A stretch of 64,000 nucleotides of DNA from Intrasporangium flavum (GTDB taxonomy: Bacteria; Actinomycetota; Actinomycetes; Actinomycetales; Dermatophilaceae). The stretch lies in contig NZ_MLJO01000015.1 in NCBI RefSeq assembly GCF_001956915.1, forward strand, positions 1 through 64,000, written 5' to 3'. This document shows positions 43,831 to 52,655 of the stretch, piece after piece (positions within the stretch are counted from its first letter, which is position 1; the number at the start of each line of letters is the position of its first letter). The position numbers were made by a program, and so were the translations under genes. The notes under the pieces are model-generated. The model searched no databases, had not been told where the DNA came from, and was given only the letters and a program-made list of their open reading frames with translations.

Positions 43831-45128
43831 CGACGCTCACGGTGGGCGAGGCGTTCGACCGGGTCTACGGGCCGGACGCCCCGGTGCGGGTGGTCGCGTG
43901 GGACGGGTCGAGCGGGGGCAGCCCCGACGGCCTCGTCGTGCGCCTCACCGGCCCCGAGGCCCTGAACCATCTTGTGACGGCCCCCGGCGACCTCGGCCTG
44001 GCCCGGGCCTACCTGCTCGGCGAGCTCGTCATCGACGACATCGACCCGGGCGACCCGTACACCGTGCTGCGGCTGCTCGGCGACGGCCTGCACCCCCGGC
44101 GCCCCGGGGCGCGCGACCTGCTCGAGGTGGCGCGTCTCGTCGGGGCCAACGGCGTGCACGTGCCCCCGATCCCGCCGGAGGAGACGCCCGGGCAGCTGCG
44201 GCGGCTCGCCCACGGCCTGCGCCACGGCCGGGCCCGCGACGCCGAGGCGATCAGCCACCACTACGACGTGTCGAACGACTTCTACGAGCTCGTCCTCGGG
44301 CCCTCGATGACCTACACGTGCGCCTGCTACCCGAGCGACACCGCCTCGCTCGAGGAGGCCCAGGCCTACAAGTACGACCTCGTCGCCCAGAAGCTCGGGC
44401 TGCGCCCGGGGATGCGGCTGCTCGACGTCGGCTGCGGCTGGGGCGGCATGGTGCGGCACGCGGTCCGGCACTACGGCGTCACCGCCTTGGGCGTCACCCT
44501 CTCGCGCGAGCAGGCGACGTGGGCCCAGCGGGCGATCGTGGCCGAGGGCCTCGAGGGGCGGGCCGAGGTCCGCCACGGCGACTACCGCGACGTCACGGAA
44601 CGCGGCTTCGACGCGATCAGCTCGATCGGCCTGACCGAGCACATCGGGGTACGCAACTACCCGGCCTACTTCCGCTTCCTGCGCGAGCGGCTGCGCGACG
44701 AGGGGCGACTGCTCAACCACTGCATCACCCGCTCGGACAACCGCCACGCCGGCCTGCCGGCTCGCGGCTTCATCAACAAGTACGTCTTCCCCGACGGCGA
44801 GCTGACCGGGTCCGGCGACATCGTGCGCGTCATGGAGGACGAGGGCTTCGAGGTGCGCCACCACGAGAACCTCCGTGAGCACTACGCGCGCACGTGCGGC
44901 GCCTGGAACGCCAACCTCTCCAAGAACTGGGAGCGCTGCGTCGAGCTGGCGGGGCTCGGCACCGCGCGCGTCTGGGGCCTGTACCTCGCCGGGTCGCGGA
45001 TGTCCTTCGAGCAGGGCGACATCCAGCTGCACCAGGTGCTCGCGTCACGCACGAGCAGCGACGGCGCGTCGGGCTTCGCGCTGCGCCCGCGCTTCGAGCC
45101 GAGCGACCTCGAGCGGCCGGTGGGCTGA
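43827..45128 (+). CDS. tmsB: SAM-dependent fatty-acyl methyltransferase (cyclopropane synthase family, TmsB/UfaA type)
   Basis: A 433-residue enzyme. An N-terminal helical domain (about 1-130; LGLARAYLLGELVIDDIDP) precedes the catalytic CFAS domain with AISHHYDVSNDFYELVLGPSMTYTCA split over its start, the SAM loop LLDVGCGWGGM, and the region SIGLTEHIGVRNYPAYF. It methylates C10 of oleate in phospholipids to the 10-methylene form, which the upstream reductase saturates. The ATGA overlap (43827-43830) couples the two genes. No third (tmsC) gene is present. Confidence 0.85.
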   Translation: MTTLTVGEAFDRVYGPDAPVRVVAWDGSSGGSPDGLVVRLTGPEALNHLVTAPGDLGLARAYLLGELVIDDIDPGDPYTVLRLLGDGLHPRRPGARDLLEVARLVGANGVHVPPIPPEETPGQLRRLAHGLRHGRARDAEAISHHYDVSNDFYELVLGPSMTYTCACYPSDTASLEEAQAYKYDLVAQKLGLRPGMRLLDVGCGWGGMVRHAVRHYGVTALGVTLSREQATWAQRAIVAEGLEGRAEVRHGDYRDVTERGFDAISSIGLTEHIGVRNYPAYFRFLRERLRDEGRLLNHCITRSDNRHAGLPARGFINKYVFPDGELTGSGDIVRVMEDEGFEVRHHENLREHYARTCGAWNANLSKNWERCVELAGLGTARVWGLYLAGSRMSFEQGDIQLHQVLASRTSSDGASGFALRPRFEPSDLERPVG

Positions 45129-45143
45129 GACGAGCCGGACGCG

Positions 45144-45542
45144 TCAGAGGTCGCCGGCCGCCCGGCGCTCGTCGTCGCTGCGCAGGATGCAGAACTCGTT
45201 TCCCTCGGGGTCGGCCATGACGACCCAGCCCCGACCGTCGGCCGTGCGGCAGTCCTGCACGACGGAGGCGCCGAGCGCCTCGACACGGGCGACCTCCTCG
45301 TCGCGCGGGCGGTCGGTGGGGCGAAGGTCGAGGTGGACGCGGTTGCGCACCTGCTTGGCGTCGCCGACCTCGATGAAGAGCAGCCGGTGCGACTCGTCCG
45401 GCGAGAAGATCATGCACTCCTCGTGGCCCGGCTCGTTGGGGTCGTCGGGGTCCTCGTGGTAGCCGAGCAGGTCGGCCCACCAGACGGACTGGGCGTGCGC
45501 GTCGAGGGCGTTGACGGTCGTGTGGGACAGCTGGAGCGCCAT
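45144..45542 (-). CDS. VOC-family (glyoxalase-like) protein
   Basis: A 132-residue protein of the glyoxalase-like domain group: LSHTTVNALDAHAQSVWWADL, then RVHLDLRPTD and GWVVMADPEGNEFCIL. The two beta-alpha-beta-beta-beta units should bind a metal; the substrate is unknown. It is 6 nt downstream of the CsoR-family gene in the same direction and probably co-transcribed. Convergent with tmsB. Confidence 0.8.
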   Translation of the reverse strand: MALQLSHTTVNALDAHAQSVWWADLLGYHEDPDDPNEPGHEECMIFSPDESHRLLFIEVGDAKQVRNRVHLDLRPTDRPRDEEVARVEALGASVVQDCRTADGRGWVVMADPEGNEFCILRSDDERRAAGDL

Positions 45543-45548
45543 CGGACC

Positions 45549-45809
45549 TCAGGCGAGCGAGAGGAACAGACGCTGCATCGTGTCGACGTCCATCTCGTTG
45601 TTGTCGGGGTCGGCGAGGCACTGGCGCAGCCCGAGGGCGATGACGGCGAAGCCGGCCCGGTCGAGGGCCTTGGACACCGCGGCGAGCTGGGTGACGATGT
45701 CCTGGCAGTCGCGGCCGTCCTCGATCATCCGGACGATGCCACCGATCTGGCCCTGTGCACGGTTGAGCCGCTTGACGACGGCCTTCATCTCGTCGGGGTC
45801 GAGCTCCAT
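45549..45809 (-). CDS. CsoR/CstR-family (DUF156) sensor repressor
   Basis: An 86-residue helical repressor: VKRLNRAQGQIGGIVRMIED (helix 1), GRDCQDIVTQLAAVSKAL (Cys35) and LGLRQCL (Cys64). CsoR copper sensors use a Cys-His-Cys set with His four residues before the second Cys; here that residue is Gly60. The two cysteines without the His resemble CstR-type persulfide sensors. It likely represses its own operon with the VOC gene through a dyad at 45844-45863. No rhodanese, copper ATPase or sulfide gene is adjacent. Confidence 0.83.
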   Translation of the reverse strand: MELDPDEMKAVVKRLNRAQGQIGGIVRMIEDGRDCQDIVTQLAAVSKALDRAGFAVIALGLRQCLADPDNNEMDVDTMQRLFLSLA

Positions 45810-45842
45810 CGACGGGCCTCCTGGTCTGGTCGGAACCCCCTG

Positions 45843-45863
45843 ATGATACCCCTCGGCGTATCA
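45843..45863 (-). promoter_or_regulatory. Operator and -10 of the CsoR-family operon
   Basis: TGATACCCCTCGGCGTATCA (45844-45863) has 6-bp perfect arms TGATAC/GTATCA and a C-rich centre, the usual form of CsoR-family operators. TATCAT on the minus strand (45848-45843) overlaps it and can serve as -10. Confidence 0.6.
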
Positions 45864-45873
45864 GGACGAGGGT

Positions 45874-46410
45874 TCAGCCGGAGCCGCCGAGGTCGACGTC
45901 GTAGGCCTCGTGGAGCAGGTCGTCGCCCTTGCTCCGGTGGCGCACGAGCCGGGTGACGAGCCGCGCGACCTCCTCGCGGAAGACGGGGAGGTCGGCCATG
46001 GTGCCGCCGTGCTCGAGGACGACGAGGTAGCCGCGGATGGAGTCGCGCAGGTCGACGTGCTCGGCGCGGAGCCGGCCCGCCGTGCCGGAGAGGCGCGGCG
46101 CGGCGTGGGCCGCCCGCTCGTAGACGCCGCCGCTGCTCTCGGTGAGGCTGACGTGGTCGTCGAAGTCGTGGGACAGCTCGGCGAGGGCGGCGCGGACGCG
46201 CTCACGCCACATCCCGCCCCGCGCCAGGGGTGAGTCGAGGGCCGAGCCGACGGCCGACACCGACTCGCGCAGCTCGGCGCGATGGGCCCGGACGCGTTCG
46301 AGGTGCGCGGCGAGGCCGTCGTCGGCCACCGTGGTGGTGGCCCACGGGCTCGACGACGTCACGGCACCGTGGCCGGGGGCGTGTGGCTCGAAACCGGTCT
46401 GCACGTCCAT
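45874..46410 (-). CDS. Hemerythrin-like (HHE) domain protein
   Basis: A 178-residue four-helix-bundle protein. Histidines are spread over HLERVRAHRAELRESV, ALAELSHDFDDHVSLTE, RLRAEHVDLRDSI and RLVRHRSKGDDLLHEAYDVD, fitting a degenerate diiron hemerythrin fold; some canonical ligand positions differ. It may sense or carry oxygen or nitric oxide, or act in redox defence. Start ATG 46410 has GGAGAGG upstream. It is divergent from the small HTH gene; the operators at 46475-46533 lie between them. Confidence 0.72.
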   Translation of the reverse strand: MDVQTGFEPHAPGHGAVTSSSPWATTTVADDGLAAHLERVRAHRAELRESVSAVGSALDSPLARGGMWRERVRAALAELSHDFDDHVSLTESSGGVYERAAHAAPRLSGTAGRLRAEHVDLRDSIRGYLVVLEHGGTMADLPVFREEVARLVTRLVRHRSKGDDLLHEAYDVDLGGSG

Positions 46411-46474
46411 GGCGACCCCTCTCCATGCGCCTCCATGGTCCTCCCGCGATGCGAAGATCGTCCAGTCCCAGTTT

Positions 46475-46533
46475 CGTCAACCGTGGTTGACGACCGCTGA
46501 GCCGGGGCGTAGCGTCGTCAACGCAGGTTGACA
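46475..46533 (+). promoter_or_regulatory. Two 18-bp operators on the promoter of the small HTH gene
   Basis: CGTCAACC-GT-GGTTGACG (46475-46492) is a perfect palindrome, and CGTCAACGCAGGTTGACA (46516-46533) is a close second copy 41 bp downstream. The first contains the -35 TTGACG (46487-46492); the -10 TAGCGT is at 46510-46515 after 17 bp; the second site covers the start of transcription. The layout predicts tight autoregulation. Confidence 0.75.
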
Positions 46534-46549
46534 CGGGAGGGACGGACGG

Positions 46550-46765
46550 ATGGAGGTGGACGACGTGGTGCGCACCGCCCTCGCGACCGGGGACGAGGAC
46601 CCCCGCGTGGCCCTCGCCGCAGCACGCGAGCTGCGCCGGGCGGCCGGCCGCACCGAGGCCGCCGTCGTGCGGCGGGCCCGGGTCGGCGGGATGGCCTGGG
46701 CCGAGATCGCCGACGCGCTCGGCGTCAGCCGGCAGGCCGTCCACAAGCGCTACGGCCGCCGCTGA
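46550..46765 (+). CDS. Small helix-turn-helix DNA-binding protein
   Basis: A 71-residue protein that is little more than one HTH: an N-terminal helical part (ALATGDEDPRVALAAARELR) and the recognition motif MAWAEIADALGVSRQAVHKR at the C-terminus. The end of the protein directly follows the HTH, so dimer contacts must come from the N-terminal helices. It is preceded by two palindromic operators that lie over its own promoter, so it is probably an autorepressor, perhaps also acting on the divergent hemerythrin gene. GGGAGGG lies 8 nt before ATG 46550. Confidence 0.75.
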   Translation: MEVDDVVRTALATGDEDPRVALAAARELRRAAGRTEAAVVRRARVGGMAWAEIADALGVSRQAVHKRYGRR

Positions 46766-46772
46766 GGGCCCA

Positions 46773-46788
46773 CGGGCCCGCGGGCCCG
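46773..46788. terminator. Palindrome between the small HTH gene and lutC
   Basis: CGGGCCCGCGGGCCCG is a perfect 16-bp palindrome in the 30-bp gap between two convergent stops. It probably terminates transcription in both directions. Confidence 0.55.
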
Positions 46789-46795
46789 CGGCCGG

Positions 46796-47455
46796 TCAGC
46801 CGGCGAGGACGACGACGAGCGTCCGGGGGCCGTGGACGCCCTCGACACGGCTCAGCTCGATGTCGCTCGTGGCCGACGGGCCACTGACGAACGTCAGCGG
46901 ACGCGTCGGGTCGAGCCGGGCCAGCGCCTCGGGCACGGTCTGCACGACGTCGGCGGTGCGCAGGACGCAGACGTGCACGTCGGGCACGAGCGTCAGGGCG
47001 CGACGACCGCACGCCGGCGAGCCGTCGAGGACGACCGTGCCGGTCTCCGACACCGCGACGACCGACGCCGTGACGACCGCCGCGACCGCGTCGAGGTCGC
47101 GGGCGGCGCTGGTGCCGTCGTCGGGTCGGGACCCCAGCCCCTCCACCCACGCGGGCGGCAGCCCCGGTGCGTGGAGCAGAGCAGCGGAGGCGTCGGCGGT
47201 CTCGCCGATCCCCTTGCGGGACAGCACCTCCCGCACGGCAGAGGACACGGCGTCGCGCACCGACGCGTCGTCGCCGCCGCACCGCACGACGGTCGCCCGG
47301 TAGTCCTCGAGCCGGTCGACGAGCTGCTCGACGACCATCTCCGAACCGGGCTCGTGCTCGCCCACCCGTCGGTACCCGCGCGGCACGTCGGGCACGGTCG
47401 GCGTCGGGCCGAGGGCGTCGCGGACCCGCGCGAGCACCTCGTCGCGGGCGCTCAC
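46796..47455 (-). CDS. lutC: LUD-domain protein LutC of lactate utilisation
   Basis: A 219-residue protein of the LUD family: AAVVTASVVAVSETGTVVLD, then ALTLVPDVHVCVLRTADVV and LTFVSGPSATSDIELSRVEG, the last being the family signature. With LutA and LutB it forms the iron-sulfur enzyme that oxidises L-lactate to pyruvate. The GTG start overlaps the lutB stop (GTGA). It is the last gene of a leftward run of seven genes. Confidence 0.9.
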   Translation of the reverse strand: MSARDEVLARVRDALGPTPTVPDVPRGYRRVGEHEPGSEMVVEQLVDRLEDYRATVVRCGGDDASVRDAVSSAVREVLSRKGIGETADASAALLHAPGLPPAWVEGLGSRPDDGTSAARDLDAVAAVVTASVVAVSETGTVVLDGSPACGRRALTLVPDVHVCVLRTADVVQTVPEALARLDPTRPLTFVSGPSATSDIELSRVEGVHGPRTLVVVLAG

Positions 47456-48957
47456 GACCCGGCCCCTTCTCCGCGGGTGCGGGCCCACCAGTCGCGGAAC
47501 GTCTCGGTGGGCAGGTCGGGCAGGTCGCGGGAGGACGTCCAGCCGGCGAACGGCGGCGGCAGCGGGACCACGGGCTTGCCGCGTCGGATCCCCTTGCGCG
47601 CCAGAGCAGCCGCCCGTCCGGCGCGGGCGAACCGACCGGCGTCGGCCATGACCCAGGCCACGGCGCGCATCGAGGCGGCCTCGGCCGTCGGCAGCCGGTG
47701 CGCCTCCTCGTGCGCCTCGACGTGCTCGGCCCGCAGCCGCACGAGCTGGTCCGGGATCGGGATCTTGACCGGGCACACGTCGTAGCAGGCGCCGCACAGC
47801 GACGACGCGTACGGCAGCGAGTCGTTGGGGTGCGCGTCGCCGGTGCCACCGTCGAGACCGGTCAGCTGCGGCGACAGGATCGCCCCGATCGGGCCGGGGT
47901 ACACCGACCCGTACGCGTGGCCGCCGACCCGCTCGTACACCGGGCACACGTTGAGGCAGGCCGAGCAGCGGATGCAGTGCAGCGCCGACCGGCCCTGCTC
48001 GTCGGCGAGCACCCGGGTGCGGCCGTTGTCGAGCAGCACGAGGTGGAACTCCTGCGGGCCGTCGCCGGGCGTGACGCCGGTCCACGTCGACGTGTACGGG
48101 TTCATCCGCTCGCCGGTGGAGCTGCGCGGCAGCAGCTGGAGGAACACCTCGAGGTCCTGCCACGTGGGCACGACCTTCTCGATGCCCATGACGGTGATGA
48201 GGGTCTCGGGCAGCGTCAGGCACATCCGACCGTTGCCCTCCGACTCGACCACGGCGAGCGAACCGGTCTGCGCCACGGCGAAGTTCGCGCCCGACACCGC
48301 GACACGTGCGCGGAGGAACACCTCGCGCAGGTGGGCCCGGGCCGCCGCGGCGAGGACCGCGGGCTCGTCGGTGAGCGACGCGTCGACGCCCGGCATCTCG
48401 CGCACGAAGATGTCGCGGATCTCGGCCCGCCCTCGGTGGATGGCCGGCACGAGGATGTGCGACGGCCTGTCGTGGCCGAGCTGCACGATGAGCTCGGCGA
48501 GGTCGGTCTCGTGCGCGGTGATGCCGGCGGCCTCGAGCGCCTCGTTGAGGCCGATCTCCTGGGTCGCCATCGACTTGACCTTGACCACCTCGCCCGCCCC
48601 GGTCGCCCCCACGAGGCCGGTGACGATCGCGTTGGCCTCGGCGGCGTCGCGGGCCCAGTGCACGTGGCCGCCGCGCGCGGTGACGTTGGCCTCGAGCTGC
48701 TCGAGCAGCTCGGGCAGCCGGGCCATCGTCGCGGCCTTGAGCGCGGCGCCGGCGTCACGCAGCGCCTCCCAGTCGGGCACCTCGCCGACGACGGCGGCGC
48801 GCTTGGCCCGGATCGTCGCCGTGGCGTGCCCGAGGTTGCGGCGCAGCTGCGTGTCGGCGAGCGCGGCCCGTGCGGCGGTCGGGAACGACGCGTCGCCGGT
48901 GAGGTTGCCGTGCCCGGCTGGGGGCCGCAGGCCCGGCATCCCGAGGTGGGTCGTCAT
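47452..48957 (-). CDS. lutB: Iron-sulfur protein LutB of lactate utilisation
   Basis: A 501-residue protein. A LUD domain (about 60-305; KVKSMATQEIGLNEAL, SGANFAVAQTGSLAVVESEG) precedes two [4Fe-4S] clusters (CIRCSACLNVCPVYE about 325 and CGACYDVCPVKIPI about 378) and a C-terminal LutB_C region. It transfers electrons within the LutABC lactate oxidase. ATG 48957 overlaps the lutA stop (ATGA). Order lutA-lutB-lutC as in Bacillus. Confidence 0.92.
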   Translation of the reverse strand: MTTHLGMPGLRPPAGHGNLTGDASFPTAARAALADTQLRRNLGHATATIRAKRAAVVGEVPDWEALRDAGAALKAATMARLPELLEQLEANVTARGGHVHWARDAAEANAIVTGLVGATGAGEVVKVKSMATQEIGLNEALEAAGITAHETDLAELIVQLGHDRPSHILVPAIHRGRAEIRDIFVREMPGVDASLTDEPAVLAAAARAHLREVFLRARVAVSGANFAVAQTGSLAVVESEGNGRMCLTLPETLITVMGIEKVVPTWQDLEVFLQLLPRSSTGERMNPYTSTWTGVTPGDGPQEFHLVLLDNGRTRVLADEQGRSALHCIRCSACLNVCPVYERVGGHAYGSVYPGPIGAILSPQLTGLDGGTGDAHPNDSLPYASSLCGACYDVCPVKIPIPDQLVRLRAEHVEAHEEAHRLPTAEAASMRAVAWVMADAGRFARAGRAAALARKGIRRGKPVVPLPPPFAGWTSSRDLPDLPTETFRDWWARTRGEGAGS

Positions 48958-49721
48958 GCGCCCACCTCCCACGGCGCGTCCTGCGTGCTCGCGAGCACCT
49001 GCGCGAGGTGGACGGGTCGCACGCCGGTGCGCAGCCGGGCCAGCCCTCCCCCGATGTGCATGAGGCACGACGCGTCGCCGACGGTCAGCACCTCGGCGCG
49101 GGTCTCGCGCACCGCCGCCATCTTGTCGGCGAGCATCGCCGTCGACGTGTCGGCGTTCTTGACGGCGAAGGTGCCGCCGAACCCGCAGCACGAGTCGGCA
49201 GCCGGCAGCTCGACGAGGTCGATGCCCCGGACCGCGCGCAGCAGCTGCAGCGGCCGGTCGCCCACGCGGAGCATCCGCAGCGAGTGGCACGTCGGGTGGT
49301 AGGTGACCCGGTGCGGGTAGGAGGCGCCGACGTCGACGACGCCGAGCACGTCGACGAGCAGCTCGGACAGCTCGAAGGTGCGGGCGGCCACGGCGTCGGC
49401 CCGCTCGGCCAGCGTGACGTCGCCCGCGCGTCGGGCGACCTCGGCGTGCTGGTGGCGCACCGACCCGACGCACGACCCCGACGGCGCGACGACCGCCTCG
49501 ACGCCGGCGGCCAGGGCCCGCCCGAACACCTCGACGTGGTGGCGCACGAGGCCCACGGCGTCGCGCTGGTAGCCGGTGTTGGTGTGCATCTGGCCGCAGC
49601 ACGTCTGGTCGGCGGGGAAGACGACCTCGTGGCCGAGCCGCTCGAGCAGCACCGTCGTCGCGCGGGGCACGTCGGGGAACAGGACGTCGCCGAGGCACGT
49701 CGCGAACAGGCCGATGCGCAT
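48954..49721 (-). CDS. lutA: Cysteine-rich protein LutA of lactate utilisation
   Basis: A 255-residue protein with two CCG domains like those of glycolate oxidase GlcF and heterodisulfide reductase: FPADQTCCGQMHTNTGY and LPAADSCCGFGGTFAVKNAD. It starts MRIGLFATCLGDVLFPDV. It is one subunit of the LutABC lactate oxidase. GAGGAGG precedes ATG 49721. The preceding methyltransferase gene ends 33 nt upstream, so lutABC may also be read from the second ECF42 operon. Confidence 0.92.
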   Translation of the reverse strand: MRIGLFATCLGDVLFPDVPRATTVLLERLGHEVVFPADQTCCGQMHTNTGYQRDAVGLVRHHVEVFGRALAAGVEAVVAPSGSCVGSVRHQHAEVARRAGDVTLAERADAVAARTFELSELLVDVLGVVDVGASYPHRVTYHPTCHSLRMLRVGDRPLQLLRAVRGIDLVELPAADSCCGFGGTFAVKNADTSTAMLADKMAAVRETRAEVLTVGDASCLMHIGGGLARLRTGVRPVHLAQVLASTQDAPWEVGA

Positions 49722-49754
49722 GCGCGCCTCCTCTGGGTGCCGGTCAGGGTCGGG

Positions 49755-50372
49755 TCAGGTGCGGCTCAGGACGACGACGGTGTCGAGGGCCTCGCGCGGG
49801 CCGTCGTCGGTCTCGACCGGCCGTACCCGGATGCCCGACTGCTGCACCTGCACCGGCAGGCCGTCGACGAGGTCGGTCACCTCGTCGGGGTCGTGGAGCA
49901 CCTCGCGCGAGCTCGGGCCGCCCCAGCCCTCGGCGAGGTTGCGCCCGGCGTGGCAGACGACGACGACGTGCCCGCCCGGGCGAACCGCCTCGACGCCGGC
50001 GCGGAACGCGGCGCGCATCTGCTCGCGCGGCAGCTGGAGGTAGGAGAACAGGGCGAGGTCGAAGGAGGCGGGGTCACCGGGGGCGTCCGTCGTGGCGTCG
50101 GCGACGAGCGGCGTCAGGCGCGACGCGTCGTCTCCGAGCACGGCGGCGGCACGGGCGCGCATGCGGTCGACGGCCACCGGGGAGTAGTCGGTGGCCACGA
50201 CGGTCCAGCCCTGCTGCACCATCCAGATGGCGTTGCGGCCCTCGCCGGCGGCGAGGTCGAGCGCCGAGCCCGGGCTCAGCGCGGCGACGATCTCGGCGAC
50301 GAACCGGTTCGGCTCGGCCGACCACACGAGCTCGCTCGCGGCGTAGCGCTCGTCCCAGGCGTCGGAGTCCAC
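49755..50372 (-). CDS. SAM-dependent methyltransferase
   Basis: A 205-residue class I methyltransferase: WDERYAASELVWSAEPNRFV (TehB/thiopurine-like opening), the SAM motif ALDLAAGEGRNAIWM, VVATDYSPVAVDRM, and GGHVVVVCHAGRNLAEGWGG. It resembles TehB- or UbiE-related enzymes that methylate small acceptors; acceptor unknown. The start is GTG 50372, since GAGGAGGG is 4 nt upstream and it lies 10 nt past the hydrolase stop; an upstream start at 50429 would overlap the hydrolase. Confidence 0.8.
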   Translation of the reverse strand: MDSDAWDERYAASELVWSAEPNRFVAEIVAALSPGSALDLAAGEGRNAIWMVQQGWTVVATDYSPVAVDRMRARAAAVLGDDASRLTPLVADATTDAPGDPASFDLALFSYLQLPREQMRAAFRAGVEAVRPGGHVVVVCHAGRNLAEGWGGPSSREVLHDPDEVTDLVDGLPVQVQQSGIRVRPVETDDGPREALDTVVVLSRT

Positions 50373-50382
50373 GTCGCCCTCC

Positions 50383-51408
50383 TCAGGCCGGCCCGGCGGC
50401 GGGCCGGCCGACGGCGTCGTCGCGGACATCGCCTGCGGCGTCGACCGACTCGACGAATGGCACGACCTCGGCGAGGAACCGGTCGGGCACCTCGAGCTGC
50501 GGGGTGTGCCCGACGCCCTCGAGCCAGGCGGTGGACCAGCCGGGGTTGCGGGTGGCGGTGCGCTGCGCCGCGGTGAAGGGCACGAGCCGGTCGCGGTCGC
50601 CGTGCACGAGCAGCACCCGCCGGTCGATGCCGGAGATGAGCGCGTCGTAGCGACGCGGACGACGCAGGACCGCGAGCAGCGACCTGGCCGCGCCGAGGAA
50701 CTCGGTGTCCTTGGCCGGCAAGGCGCCGCGCCACTGCGTCAGCGTGACGCCGGCGTCGACGACCGCCGCGTCGGCCCGCGACGCGTCGGCGAAGCACAGC
50801 TGCACCGTGCCGAGCACGCGCTGGCGGTCGGTGTACCGGCTCTGCAGTCGCGACAGGAACAGCTCGCCGACGCGGGGCACCGCGTAGAGCGCGAACGTCA
50901 CGGCGACCTGACGGTCCTGGCGCTGGCGGGGCGCCGGCAGCGCCGGGTCGACGAGGACGAGGCCGGCCACGCGCTCGGGCGACCGGGCGGCCAGCAGCAG
51001 CGAGACCATGCCGCCCATCGAGTTGCCGACGAGCACGGCCGGCGCCCCGACCACCTCGTCGAGGAACCGGGCCAGCACCACGGCGTTGGCGTGCACGCTC
51101 GTCGAACGGTCACCTGCAGGAGTCAGGCCGAAGCCGGGGAGGTCGAGTGCGACGACGCGACGGCCGGCCGCGAGCGCCGGGCCGACGTGCACCCAGTTGA
51201 GGTGCGAGCCGCCGAGGCCGTGCACGAGCACGACGGGCGTGCCGGCCGTGTCGGATGCGTCAGACGCGTCGGACGCGTCGGCGCCCTCACGGCCGCCGGG
51301 CGGGTCGAACTCCACCCAGTGCACCGGGCCGCCGAGGTCGGTGACGTGGCTGCGGGCGCCCCACGGCGCCGCGAGGTCGAACGGGGCGTCGCCCGGGATC
51401 GCGCTCAC
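50383..51408 (-). CDS. Alpha/beta-fold hydrolase
   Basis: A 341-residue hydrolase. The oxyanion loop [13 protein letters not shown], nucleophile elbow VGNSMGGM, acid DRDRLVP and the His in GVGHTPQLE form the triad in the usual order. [11 protein letters not shown] run (about 45-55) precedes the fold as a linker; the DNA there is a GCGTCGGA-type repeat. It could act on an ester, lactone or epoxide. GTG start 51408 overlaps the sigma factor stop (GTGA). Confidence 0.83.
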   Translation of the reverse strand: MSAIPGDAPFDLAAPWGARSHVTDLGGPVHWVEFDPPGGREGADASDASDASDTAGTPVVLVHGLGGSHLNWVHVGPALAAGRRVVALDLPGFGLTPAGDRSTSVHANAVVLARFLDEVVGAPAVLVGNSMGGMVSLLLAARSPERVAGLVLVDPALPAPRQRQDRQVAVTFALYAVPRVGELFLSRLQSRYTDRQRVLGTVQLCFADASRADAAVVDAGVTLTQWRGALPAKDTEFLGAARSLLAVLRRPRRYDALISGIDRRVLLVHGDRDRLVPFTAAQRTATRNPGWSTAWLEGVGHTPQLEVPDRFLAEVVPFVESVDAAGDVRDDAVGRPAAGPA

Positions 51409-52643
51409 CCCAGCAATCTACGACTCCCGGCGGCCCTGGAGGCGAGGTGGGCCGACTCCGTGGCGTTCTCGGTCGACGCCGAAGCCCGCTCCCACTCCGC
51501 CGCGGCGTCCGCGTGACGCCCCACGCGTCCGAGCAGGTCGGCGCGCACGGCGTGGAAGGACGTGTACCCCTCGAGGGCGAGCGGCTCGACGAGCGCGAGC
51601 CCGGCCGCCGGGCCATCGACCTCCGCCACGGCGACGGCCCGGTTGAGCCGCACGACGTCGGTCGGCACGACGGCGAGCAGCTGGTCGTAGAGCGCGAGCA
51701 CCTGGCGCCAGTCGGTGTCGGCGGCGCTCGCGGCGTCGGTGTGCACCGCGTTGACCGCCGCCTGCAGCTGGTAGGGCCCGGGCGCGCCGCGGCGCAGGCA
51801 GGCCCACACGAGCGCGTGGCCCTCCGCGATCGCGGCGTGGTCCCACCGCGAGCGGTCCTGGTCGGCGAGGCGCACGAGCCCGCCGGACGCGTCGGTGCGG
51901 GCCGGGCGCCGCGCCTCGGTGAGGAGCATGAGCGCGAGCAGGCCGACCGCCTCGGGCTCGTCGGGCATCAGCTCGACGAGGACCCGGCCGAGCCGGATCG
52001 CCTCGGCCGCGAGGTCGGGCCGGCCGAGGTCGTCGCCGGCGCAGGCCGTGTGGCCCTCGGTGAAGACGAGGTAGATGACGGCGAGGACCGACGCGAGCCG
52101 GTCGGGCAGGTCGGCGTCGCGGGGCACCCGGTAGGGGATGCCGGTGTCGCGGATCTTCTTCTTGGCCCGCACGATCCGCTGGGCCATCGTCGCCTCGGGC
52201 ACGAGGAAGGCGTGCGCGATCTCGGGGGTGCTGAGGCCGCCGAGGAGCCGCAGGGTCAGGGCGACGCGAGCCTCCGGGGCCAGCGCCGGGTGGCAGCACG
52301 TGAAGACGAGCCGCAGGCGGTCGTCGCGCACGGGGCCCTCCTTCCAGTGGTCGTGCAGGGTGTCGTCGGACGCGGCGAGCAGGGCCGACTCGGCGTGCTT
52401 GCCCTCGCGCGCGGCCTCGCGGCGGAGCCGGTCGACCGCGCGGTGGCGGGCGGTCGTGATGATCCAGCCGGCCGGGCTCGGCGGCAGGCCCTCGCGGGGC
52501 CACCGCTCGACGGCGACGGTGAAGGCGTCCTGCACCGCGTCCTCGGCGAGGTCGATGTCGCCGAGGACGCGGATGAGGACCGCCACCGCCCGCCCGTGCT
52601 CCTGCCGGAAGACCCGGGCGATCTCGTCGGTGCTGGCCGGCAT
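51405..52643 (-). CDS. RNA polymerase ECF sigma factor, ECF42 group
   Basis: A 412-residue sigma factor with region 2 (about 8-75; [20 protein letters not shown]), region 4 (about 115-175; [20 protein letters not shown]) and the ECF42 C-terminal extension (about 185-405; [18 protein letters not shown] and [16 protein letters not shown]). The extension is a signature of this group. It lies 12 nt after the DGPF gene and overlaps the hydrolase gene. Paired with an ECF42-like promoter upstream of DGPF, it is probably autoregulated. Confidence 0.9.
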   Translation of the reverse strand: MPASTDEIARVFRQEHGRAVAVLIRVLGDIDLAEDAVQDAFTVAVERWPREGLPPSPAGWIITTARHRAVDRLRREAAREGKHAESALLAASDDTLHDHWKEGPVRDDRLRLVFTCCHPALAPEARVALTLRLLGGLSTPEIAHAFLVPEATMAQRIVRAKKKIRDTGIPYRVPRDADLPDRLASVLAVIYLVFTEGHTACAGDDLGRPDLAAEAIRLGRVLVELMPDEPEAVGLLALMLLTEARRPARTDASGGLVRLADQDRSRWDHAAIAEGHALVWACLRRGAPGPYQLQAAVNAVHTDAASAADTDWRQVLALYDQLLAVVPTDVVRLNRAVAVAEVDGPAAGLALVEPLALEGYTSFHAVRADLLGRVGRHADAAAEWERASASTENATESAHLASRAAGSRRLLG

Positions 52644-52655
52644 GCGTCGGGACGC

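Noticed and set aside
51265..51300. GCGTCGGA-type repeats as a CRISPR-like array
   Set aside because: It is an in-frame DAS repeat in the hydrolase linker, with no spacers of constant length.
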